Source of the DNA: Odobenus rosmarus divergens
Lineage: Eukaryota > Chordata > Mammalia > Carnivora > Odobenidae
Direction: 5' to 3'
DNA: 64,000 nucleotides
NCBI RefSeq assembly: GCF_000321225.1
Contig: NW_004450328.1
Coordinates: 3,684,056-3,748,055 of the forward strand
How positions within the stretch are numbered: position 1 is the first letter of the stretch; every line of letters begins with the position of its first letter. The notes under the pieces were generated by a model. It did no database searches and had not been told where the DNA came from. It saw only the letters and a list, made by a program, of their open reading frames with translations. Shown one piece after another: positions 45,210 through 64,000 of this stretch. The translations under genes were made by a program, and so were the position numbers.

Positions 45210-45612
45210 AAGTGGCACCTAGGTGGCTCAGTTGGTCAAGCGTCTGACTCTTGATTTTGGCTCAGTTCATAATCTCAGGGTTGTGGGATCAAGCCCCATC
45301 TTGGACTCCGTGCTCAGCGCAATCTGCTTGAGATTCTCTCTCCTTCTGGCCCTCGCTTTCTCTCAAATAAAATAAATAAATAAAATCTTAAAAAAAAAAA
45401 AGGTAGGGCGCCTGGGTGGCTCAGATGGTTAAGCGTCTGCCTTCGGCTCAGGTCATGATCCCAGAGTCCTGGGATCGAGTCCCGCATCGGGCTCCCTGCT
45501 CCTTGGGAGCCTGCTTCTCCCTCTGCCTCTCTCTCTCTGTGTGTGTCTCTCATGAATAAATAAATAAAATCTTTAAAAAAAAAAAGACTTATAAAATAAA
45601 AAAAAAAAAGGT
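45210..45612 (+). repeat. Two tandem plus CAN-SINEs
   Basis: Copies at 45210-45402 and 45405-45610 are separated and flanked by A-rich AAGGTA, and the outer flank AAGGTAAAGTAA is repeated. A second CAN-SINE therefore landed at the tail of the first. Confidence 0.9.
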
Positions 45613-45724
45613 AAAGTAAAAGTCTGAATTATTGAGGAACTACTAGGTAAAGCAGGTCCTGTACATCTATTTGCTTTTGGTAATAATTAAATAGCTTAGA
45701 CCAAAGCTGGAACAAAGGTATCTT

Positions 45725-45812
45725 TGGGGCACTTGGCTGGTTCAGACAGTAGAGCATATGACTCTTGATCTCTGGGTGGTGAGTTTGAGCCCCACGTTGG
45801 GTGTAGGTATCC
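45725..45812 (+). repeat. Plus tRNA-type SINE fragment
   Basis: GGGGCACTTGGCTGGTTCAG head and CCCCACGTTGGGTGTAGG. The tail is missing. Confidence 0.8.
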
Positions 45813-46797
45813 TAGATCGTCCTGAGGTTTTTCTGATAAATTCCAATTACTCTCTGGTACTTGGGTGTATTCAAATGTTTATTACATTCCTTAGGTAACA
45901 CCACTGATTAACAGTTCAGGAAACTAATTCAAGATTATTCAGGAAGACTCTCACCCAGGGAGTTTACTTGAACCATTTCAATGTAAATACTACATGACTT
46001 GGACCATAGGAGGAGGCTCTGAAATATGAAAACTCTGGTGAATTACAAACCTGTAACTCCCCTACATTTGGGTGCATTTTGATATGATTATCAGCAAATT
46101 TCTACACTATTCTGGTACTGGTCCAGAGGGTTTTGCCTATTGTCATAGAAAAGTAGCAAATAATAATTACACTGAGCAGGGTTATGTTATTTTTCTCTGT
46201 GGACTAAAACAAACCATGCCTGTGTCTCCAAATTTACACTCAGTGGTGGTTAGGTTTTCGGGATAATGTCTTTTTTCTCCTACCACAGAGAAGAAACACA
46301 TCTTCCGCTAAAAATCACTAAGGCCAAATTTACCCATAAAAATGTCTTCTTATTTCAGAAAAGACCATCAGGTAAGAAAATGTCTGAAACGAGAAGCAAA
46401 ATTTCCAGTTTTATTATGCCATGTTTATCAGACTTATTTTTTCAGACAAAATTTTCCTAAGTTATCTCATATGAAGCTTTCACTAAAGAAAGGAGTTGCT
46501 AAATTCTCTGGTTTCTAATCAGCTAAAAGGTAGGTGCCTTAGGACACAATTCTTTTTTATTTTTTAAATTTTTTTCCAAAATTCTTAAAAACAACATCAC
46601 CACCACCATTGGAAAAACAACTGTTTAGTGGGAAACAGAAAAAGCCGTTGTGGAAATTATCAGGGACGTCCTTTTAGGCACGTGCGTGTATTTGTCTGTG
46701 CCTTTTTGGTGTGTGTAGCCTTTTCAGGCTCATCTTGGTGGTCCCCCTGATTTCAAAGACTTAGTAGGGAAAAAAAATAATGTAAACTATCTCACTG

Positions 46798-46989
46798 ATT
46801 TTTTTTTTTAAGATTTTTAATTTATTTGAGAAAGAGAGAAGGCACAAGGAGGGGGAGAGGCAGAGGGAGAGGGAGAAGCAGGCTCCTTGCCAAGCAGGGA
46901 GCCCAATGTGGGGCTCGATCCCAGGACCTTGGGATCATAACCTGAGCCAAAGGCAGACGCTTAACTGACTAAGCCACCCAGGTGCCCTG
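46798..46989 (-). repeat. Minus CAN-SINE
   Basis: CTGATTTTTTTTTTT start and CTAAGCCACCCAGGTGCCC end, with CTGATTT repeated after it. Confidence 0.92.
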
Positions 46990-47021
46990 ATTTGTTTTAC
47001 TTTTTAAAATGTCACTCCTAG

Positions 47022-47175
47022 GGGTGCGTGGGATCAAGCTCCTGAGTCGGGCTCTGCACTCAGCACAGAGTCTGCTTGTCCCTCTTCCTCTGTCCCCTCC
47101 CCCCCGCCTTCCGATCTCACATGCCCTCTAAATCAATCAATCAATCAATCAATAAAATCTTCAAAACAAAATAAA
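47022..47175 (+). repeat. Plus CAN-SINE with internal deletion
   Basis: GGGGTGCGTGGGATCAAGCTC joins a head fragment straight to the body. The tail carries (AATC)5 followed by AATAAAATCTTC. Confidence 0.85.
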
Positions 47176-47268
47176 TAAAATGACACTCCTAGAAAATTTA
47201 AAGTACATAGGTGGATCATACTGCTCTAGATAGTTCCCTTGAGACAGCCATTCAAAAAAAGGTTTTCA

Positions 47269-47484
47269 GGGCGCCTGGGTGGCTCAGTTGGTTAAGCGAC
47301 TGCCTTCGGCTCAGGTCATGATCCTGGAGTCCCGGGATTGAGTCCCACATCGAGTCCCACATCGGGGTCCCTGCTCAGCGGGGAGTCTGCTTCTCCATCT
47401 GACCCTCCTCCCTCTCCTGCTCTCTATCTCTCTCATTCTCTCTCTCTCAAATAAATAAATAAAATCTTTAAAAAAAAAAAAGGT
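47269..47484 (+). repeat. Plus CAN-SINE with small internal duplication
   Basis: Head GGGCGCCTGGGTGGCTCAG. TCGAGTCCCACA is repeated internally. AAGGTTTTCA flanks both ends. Confidence 0.92.
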
Positions 47485-47699
47485 TTTCATATTTGTAGTT
47501 TTCCTTTTAGTTGCCCCATAGAGAAAGTCAGAACTCTTCATAATAGTTTTACTTGTATCTTCCTGTCAAAATAAGCAAATGAATCTGAAATACATATATT
47601 TTTGGCATGTGAGGGTTCAAATCTTTGCATGAACAAGTCAAGCATAAACAAGTTTTGTCAGATTCTTTTGCATATTTGTCAGGAAGCCCCTATCCTGCT

Positions 47700-48200
47700 A
47701 CTCTTTCTTGGCCATTCTTCCTTCTTCTTTGTCTTTAGAGCTGGAAACTCTAGGGTCCTGGGTCCTTGAGAAAGGCAATGATGCCGGAATACCACCAGAG
47801 CCTTTTATGTCCCATTTTTCATGAACCAGGTACCAGAATTCTGGGATGCCCAATTTGTTCCCCCGGGACATCTAACCCTTTTGGAAGTAATTGTGGCACA
47901 ACGATGGGACGATTTCCCACTGTCCCCAGACTCCTCACCCAGTGCCTGTTCAGTTTCCTGGCTCTGCCTCCTGGGAGGCCTTGCCCTTCCTGCTCAGACC
48001 CAGTGACCTGTGCGGCCCTTTACCAGCTGGTGCAAGCGGCTCTTCTCTTAGGGCAGCCCAATTATCTGCCCAGTATTTACTTTCCCAGTTCTCTTTACTG
48101 TGACAGCCTCTCCTAGAGACACGAAACCTGAGCCGGGTGGGGTGCGGGGCCCATAGGGGCACTTCCTATCCTGCCCAAGGAAATAATAAAGCAGTTATTT
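47700..48200 (+). other. Unassigned GC-richer island with ORF and AATAAA; possible terminal exon
   Basis: In an AT-rich, repeat-filled interval this stretch is non-repetitive by eye. It has a T-rich run ending TTTGTCTTTAG (near 47740) that resembles an acceptor, an ATG-initiated ORF of 116 codons (47766-48116), and AATAAA at 48185-48190, about 70 nt after the ORF stop. Other frames are also open for 60-70 codons. The predicted peptide resembles no family I recognise, is Pro/Ser/Leu-rich and may not be translated. It could be a lncRNA last exon, a decayed gene or chance. Confidence 0.3.
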
Positions 48201-48447
48201 CTTTCTTGAAGCCATATATCTTGAAGGATGGGTGACAGAGAAAGGGACATTTATTCACACCTACTATGTTCCAAGCCAAGTACAGATGATTTACAAATGG
48301 AAATATCATTTGCATATTTACAATTGATCTACGAGGTCACCTTCTTCTATTCCTGTTTTGAGTGATATGAAGTAACAGAGTCTTTTCATGCCTCCAGGCC
48401 TCTGCTTAGGATAGTGTGGGTTTTGTCCTACAGAATAGCTAATTGAG

Positions 48448-48662
48448 GGGCGCCTGGGTGGCTCAGTTGTTAAGCGTCTGCCTTCAGCTCAGGTCATGAT
48501 CCCAGGGTCCTGGGATTGAGCCCCGCATCCGGCTCCCTGCTCAGCAGGAAGCCTGCTTCTCCCTCTCCCACTCCCCCTGCTTGTGTTCCCTCTCTCACTG
48601 TATCGAACCCCAGGTTGGGAGTAGAGGTTACTTACAAAAAAGAGAAAAAAATTAAAAAAAAA
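48448..48662 (+). repeat. Chimeric plus SINE
   Basis: A CAN-SINE from GGGGCGCCTGGGTGGCTCAG switches at about 48600 (CACTGTATCGAACCCCAGGT) to the 3' half of the tRNA-type SINE (GGGAGTAGAGGTTACTTAC). Confidence 0.8.
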
Positions 48663-48664
48663 TG

Positions 48665-50390
48665 AAGAAAGAAAGAAGTTCCGCTGCTGCTCCTTTCCCC
48701 AAACCTTGAGCCCTGAATTGGCTGCATTGGCCTGGAGGAAGGGGTGCCTTTCTCTACTTAGTACTGCAGGCTGGAAGTGGCCCAGGTCTGGCCTAATGCC
48801 AGAACACCATCCCTCCATACTGTTCCTCAGGCTCAGTAAACACTCCTGAGAAGAGGGACATTTTCAGCTCTCCCTTCTGAGCCTTGTAGACAGGGACCCA
48901 GCCAAAGTGCAAGGCCAGGACAAGAACTCCGTCAAGCGGTCTCCTCCCTCCTTCTGTTCTTGCTGGTCTTGGGCTGACAAATCCTTTTTCAGCTGGTAAA
49001 CTCCCAGCTGAAATGTCATCCCCTCAGGGAAGGCTGACCCATCACATTCTACTCACTGCAAAACTAATCACGCCTCCCACCTGGTGGTCCCACCCCGTAA
49101 CATCCTTTTTCCACCTTTGCCGTACTGTTCTGTAAGAGTCAATTTCTTTTTTGAATTGGTCAGTATACATTCAGAGTAAGAAATTAAAATATAAAAGAGG
49201 ATCCAGGGAAAAGTGAGTTTCCTTCATGCACTTGACCCCAAGTTTCTCAGATTCTTCCCCAGAAATAAACAGTCACTAGTTTTTCTTTTCTTCCAGATAT
49301 TTTATGCTTAAAAAAACATACACACACACACCGGCTGGCTATAACGTCCTGGGGTTCAGGGACTGGATCTTTTTCATCCTCCTCTCTCCAGGTCTGCCCC
49401 AGGCTTCATACATATTATGCAGTGCTTGAGCCATGTTTGCTGAAGCATAGACGTTAAAGAGCAGGAACTGTGAGGCAGGTGGGAACCTGGCTCGGCTACC
49501 TTCTGTATAGCTCTGGGCATAGCTTTGGACCCTTCTGTGTCTATTTGCTCATCTGTAGAATGTAATCCTCACATCAACCTCTTATTGTGAAAAGTAAGAT
49601 TAAACTATACTCAAAGCATTCAGAACAGTGTTTGATACTTAGTAAGCCTTATCATAGTATTACACTATTATAAATATGTTATATATATAAAATATACATA
49701 AAATTATCATTATTAAATATTAGTCACATCACTAAATTGCTTGTTTTGTACACCAATGTATCTTCAGTGCCCAGAATAGAGTCTGGAACACTGTAGGTGC
49801 TTAGTAAATATTTGTTGAATGAATGAATGAATGAGTCATGGACTTCTGTCTTACTCCAGAGTCACACTGTCCTTCCAATCGGGTAGGTGACAAAGTGTTC
49901 AAGAACCAACAGGGCCTAAATCAGGAATTTTAGTAGAAGTTTGCGGGCAGGCCTAGGGCATAGTCCTCAATTGTTTCTCTAGGAAAAAGTGTCGAACCTA
50001 CAAAAGAATTTCTGGAACCCAGGTCAAAGGTAATTTGAGAAGGAAAATCTGCATGGCAGGTGTAGCAGGAATAACTTCATTTGTCTTATTTAATACTTTA
50101 AAATTTCCTTCTCTAGGCCAGGCTGATTAGAACGCAAGTTGCAAGTTAAATTTGAATTTCACTTTTTGTCCTTGTTCTCACAGGGAGTGAACAGGCTTCA
50201 GAACACTGCAAAGCGTTCATGTAACCAACAAAAACAGTGTTTTGCAGCCACACAGACCTGGACTGGAATCAGGTCAAACCCTCAGCCACTCTATAATCTG
50301 GATTGCACTTGGCCTTAGTCTCATGTTTCTTGTCTATAAAATGGAGCTGCCTTTACTTTCTTCACAAGATGGTGAAGGGAAAGCAATTAT
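48665..50390. other. Intergenic sequence with MIR/L2 remnants, no gene seen
   Basis: A MIR-like region lies at about 49450-49640 and an L2/MIR-type end near 49790 (GTAAATATTTGTTGAATG followed by (AATG)n). The rest is unremarkable. Confidence 0.45.
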
Positions 50391-50391
50391 C

Positions 50392-50705
50392 CCTTTTTTT
50401 TTAAAGATTTTATTCATTTATTTGAGAGAGAAAGAGAGAGAGAGCACATGAGCAGGCACACAAACAGGGGAGAGGGGCAGAGGGAGAGGGAACCTCAAGC
50501 TGACTCTGGCTGAGTGAGGAGAAAATGCGGGGCTCTATCTCACCACCTGAGTGGAAACCAAGAGTCCAATGCTTCACCACTAAGCCACCCAGGTGCCCCT
50601 AAAGATTTTATTTTTGAGTAATCTCTACACCCAACATGGGGCTGGAACTCATAACCCCGACATCAAGTCACACGCTCCACTGACTGAGCCAGCCGGGCTC
50701 CCCTG
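50392..50705 (-). repeat. Two tandem minus SINEs
   Basis: A CAN-SINE (50392-50599, ending CTAAGCCACCCAGGTGCCCC) is followed directly by a tRNA-type SINE (50600-50705, ending CTGAGCCAGCCGGGCTCCCC). Confidence 0.9.
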
Positions 50706-51659
50706 ATTGTACATTTTGAAACCACTTAAACTCTCTATAAATATCAGTCATTAGTGGATCTCCACACTGATTCCTTGGTAGGGCTTTAGGAAAATAAAAA
50801 GCTCTTTATCAGTAAAAGGAGTAAGGAGACCCCTAATCTAATCTCAACCCTCTCTGAGGTTGAGAGAGCCTGGGTTTTCCAGGCCCACCGCTAGTCAAAA
50901 GCAAAGCCGAGAGGGCTTGGTGGGCGATCAGTGCTGGACCAGATTAGGACCCAGGGGCCCGGGCTAAACTGCAGGTCTTCTTTTAGGTCAACCCTCACAA
51001 TCCACAAATCCTGGTAGGCACTAAGGGAACGCAGCCCCGAAAGCCGACGAAGTGGAAACCGAGACGCGGGGTTTGTGCTGTCGGGGGAGGAACGTTCGAG
51101 CCAGATAGGGAGGTTGGAGCCGGAGGGACCAAGCGTCTGGTGCAGTAGAAGGGCAGTGGAGCGCAGGGGCTTGCCATCCTGAGCGAAAGTGGGGCCCAGT
51201 GAAAGGGGCCAGCCAGAAGAATTTCGGTTCCCGCCCTGCGACTCCCGGCTTTGACTACAGTTGCGTCCGCAGACGCCCTGGGCCCCTAGCTCCGCCCCCA
51301 GAGGGTAATCAGACTGTACCATACCTTTATAGCGGTGGAGGTGAATCGTGGGCTAGTCCTGCAGGGCGAGTGAGAGTGCTTTGCCAAAAAAATAGGATTA
51401 CACATGTTACTTAGACGGTTATTAGTTAATATGCTTCCCCTCTGTCTGTTAGAATCCTCTATAATCCCTGAAGAGTTGTAGGAGTCCGGCCATGCTCCCC
51501 CCTCTCCTTTCCACATTTGGTGCGTTCCTCCGCGGTGCGTAGGCGGGGAGGCGTACATAAACCTCGACGCAGGAGGCGGGGCTGCTCAGTCCTCGAGGCG
51601 TCGGTGCTCCGTGGTGTTGGAATCTTGTTGCTTGTTGGCCTGTGCGCGCGTGCGCGGAC

Positions 51660-61837
<10,178 letters not shown>

Positions 61838-61974
61838 CTTGGCTCCTGAGGTTCTGCAACAGCTTTTCTTCTTGTACCCAGTGTTACCCTCATTATTTTG
61901 TAACCTTTCAACTCCTGATCACCCACGGGTTTTTTGTGTCGGACTATGTAATTGTAACCATACCTCTGGTTCCC

Positions 61975-61980
61975 ATTAAA
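61975..61980 (+). terminator. FUS: FUS proximal poly(A) signal ATTAAA
   Basis: ATTAAA lies 138 nt after the stop codon, inside CTGGTTCCCATTAAAAACC, matching the place and context of the human FUS proximal signal. Confidence 0.8.
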
Positions 61981-62083
61981 AACCATCGTTTTAGTTAAAT
62001 TTTTTCCTCTTCCCCCTCTTCACTCCACTGGAGGATTGATATCTGGGTCAGGAATGTGGGGAGTTTCTTTCTTTCAGATCATC

Positions 62084-62140
62084 CTGCCTAGCAGGAACTG
62101 GAATAATTTGTTCCTGCTTAGCAGGAACTGGAATAAAGTG
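62084..62140 (+). terminator. Hairpin plus AATAAA, possible distal FUS poly(A) site
   Basis: A phrase close to TAGCAGGAACTGGAATAA occurs twice, about 30 nt apart. The second copy is preceded by its own inverse: GTTCCTGC (62110-62117), TTA, GCAGGAAC (62121-62128), an 8-bp stem with a 3-nt loop. AATAAA follows at 62132-62137. A further AATAAA lies at 62408-62413. Either could end longer FUS transcripts; this is inference. Confidence 0.4.
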
Positions 62141-62413
62141 TTTGATACTTGGTCCAGGGGAGAAAAAGTCAAGTGGCATCTTTGAAAGTAGAGATTAAAA
62201 CTTTTCTGTCATGGCAAAAATTGGATGTATGAATGGGGTAAGTGAAGAACATGTGGTGTCATGACTGTGGCCCCAAATATGTTCAACTACGTGCGAGTTT
62301 GTCTTTTACCACGTTTATTTACATGCTGGTCTTAGTTTTTTATTCTATCAGTTTTACCTTTTTTAAGATTCTTGGCTCTTTTGACACTTCTCTAAGGGCG
62401 GGGCTCAAATAAA

Positions 62414-63780
62414 TTAGATTGGCTTTTGGGGCAGTTTTCAGATTGGCCAGCACACATAGCTAGCCAAAGCGGGTCTTTGGGACCTTTAGGAAGGAGTGTG
62501 TACCTATTTCATGGCAGAGGTTCTGTGGCCTCACTGACTCACTTTACAGGCAGAAGATGGAATGCATGGGTTATTTGGCTCTCAGAATCAGAAAATGGTA
62601 GAGCCAAGATTGAGGCCTAGTCTTAGGACTTAATTTTCATTTCTTAGCATTTTCATTCTGAAATCATTGTTCTTAAGGGGACAAACTTCTATCCCAAAAC
62701 CTTCGTTTGCTTAGGTCTTATGAGGTTGCTAAGTTTGAGGGAAGAGGGTTGGGAATGAATTGATGGTAAGAAGAGAAGGTTTGCTGGGAAAGGAAGGTAG
62801 AGGTAGCTCCTTATATTTCAAGGTGAGTGCTCTTCCGCCCGTTTTCCTGAAGTGGGCATGGGTCGATAGGTGCTATAAGGAGACAGTGTGTCGCTTTCGT
62901 ATCCTGCCTCGACTCAGGGCTGAGGTCTGGTATTTTGAGATTTTAGGCTGGAGCCTTAATTGGTGGTGGATAGCCCTCTATTTTCAAAGGAGGGTGTTGG
63001 GAGATAGAGAAAGGGTAGGGCCAATGAGTTAAAATCTTAGTTATTTTCCCTCTACTTTACCATATGTGTTTCCTGACCCCCAAAACTTTTTTTCCCCCCA
63101 GCTCTCAAGTCTGAGTTTAGAAGACTTGTTTTACCTGCCAATGAGTTGTTGAGCATGGATTTTAGTTAACACAGAACTAAAAATCAGAGCCAACAGCAAA
63201 AGTATTTTGCTGTCAGAAGCATAGCTTGTGGAGTTCCTGGGACTCTTCTTTGGGAAGTGCTTTCCTCTCTGTTAAAAGTTGTCAAGTATGTTGAAGGGTG
63301 TTCTCTAGAGAAGGATGCTTCATCAAATCTGGTTAGGAGGCAGGGAAGGGATTGCCTTGTCAAAAGAAATCGTTGCTTTACTCTCCCTACTGTGTGGGGG
63401 TGCTCAGTAACCAGGAATAGGTTGAGAATGGCTGAGGTTCTCCCAGGTAATCCTTTGGTTTGGCTATTGAGTTTGGTACGTCTGAGAAGCCTCTTCTAGA
63501 GTCAAGGCTGTGGCAGTGGTGTGATCAGGCTGCTTTTATATTTCTTAGATCTGCTATTTCTTTGTTCGCTTAAATGATTGGTTTAATAACCTGATCCATG
63601 TCTCTGAGAAGTTTGTTTCTGCTTCACGTAATAGAGTTCCAGTGTTAGGGTTCAGTTCTGGCTCCTGGATCCCTTCTGCAAGGGGTGAAGGAGGTTGGAG
63701 CTCCTTGTGAGCTTGATTACTGACTTGGGACTTGTTAGTATTACAGTCTTACATCCTTAGTGATGGCTTAGTGATGGCCT
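62414..63780. other. Downstream of FUS, no gene seen
   Basis: Mixed-composition unique sequence with short open frames only. The expected next gene, PYCARD, is not recognisable before the window ends. Confidence 0.4.
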
Positions 63781-63785
63781 TGCTC

Positions 63786-63900
63786 TTTTTTTTTTTTTTA
63801 AGATTTTGAGATTAGGAGAGCCAAGAGCATGAGCAGGGGGAGGGGCAGAGGGAGAGGGAGGCCAGCAGATTCCCCCAGAGTGGAGAATAGGGAAAGAAAA
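63786..63900 (-). repeat. Minus CAN-SINE fragment
   Basis: T13 then AAGATTTTGAGA and GAGCAGGGGGAGGGGCAGAG. The head side is missing. Confidence 0.8.
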
Positions 63901-64000
63901 ATAGGGTCCCAGGTGTCTGATTAGTGGGTGGATCCAGTTTGGGGGTTTTTCCAGGACGGTGGGTGAAGATGGAAATACCAGCAGAGGGAATTGGTTGGTT

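Overview
The window is mammalian nuclear DNA from a carnivore. More than 40 copies or fragments of tRNA-derived carnivore SINEs (CAN-SINE/SINEC: a head reading GCGCCTGGGTGGCTCAG, a CT-rich body, an AATAAA/poly(A) tail) lie on both strands. They make a caniform (dog, bear, seal or weasel-type) carnivore likely, but I cannot name the species. Two runs of N (11102-11296 and 32361-32885) mark assembly gaps.

The gene order matches the KAT8-PRSS8-PRSS36-FUS block of human 16p11.2. KAT8 (MOF/MYST1 histone acetyltransferase, plus strand, 2628-12768) has 11 coding exons summing to 458 codons, with every catalytic and zinc residue in place. PRSS8 (prostasin, minus strand, 13599-16826) converges on KAT8, has 6 exons and encodes 337 aa. 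PRSS36 (polyserase-2, minus strand, 19808-30624) has 15 exons and encodes 855 aa: one complete trypsin-like domain followed by two that have lost catalytic residues. FUS (FET-family RNA-binding protein, plus strand, 51660-61837) starts in a CpG island and ends before an ATTAAA poly(A) signal.

The stretch from 30.7 to 51.5 kb holds no gene I can recognise. It contains nested SINEs, 5'-truncated L1 pieces and old DNA transposons. One GC-richer island with a canonical poly(A) signal (47.7-48.2 kb) could be the last exon of an unknown transcript.

The main anomaly is in FUS. Exon 9 is interrupted by a 0.5-kb mosaic (59316 to about 59644). The mosaic holds the 3' end of intron 6, a precisely spliced exon 7-8-9 string, then a second spliced exon 8-9-10 string. 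Introns 5 and 9, expected from the human 15-exon numbering, are both absent. As written, the locus does not encode full-length FUS by ordinary splicing. Either spliced FUS sequence (retrocopy or cDNA) was incorporated into the locus, or the assembler mixed a FUS processed pseudogene into the gene. Apart from this I saw no new biological system; the rest is an ordinary, repeat-rich vertebrate gene cluster.
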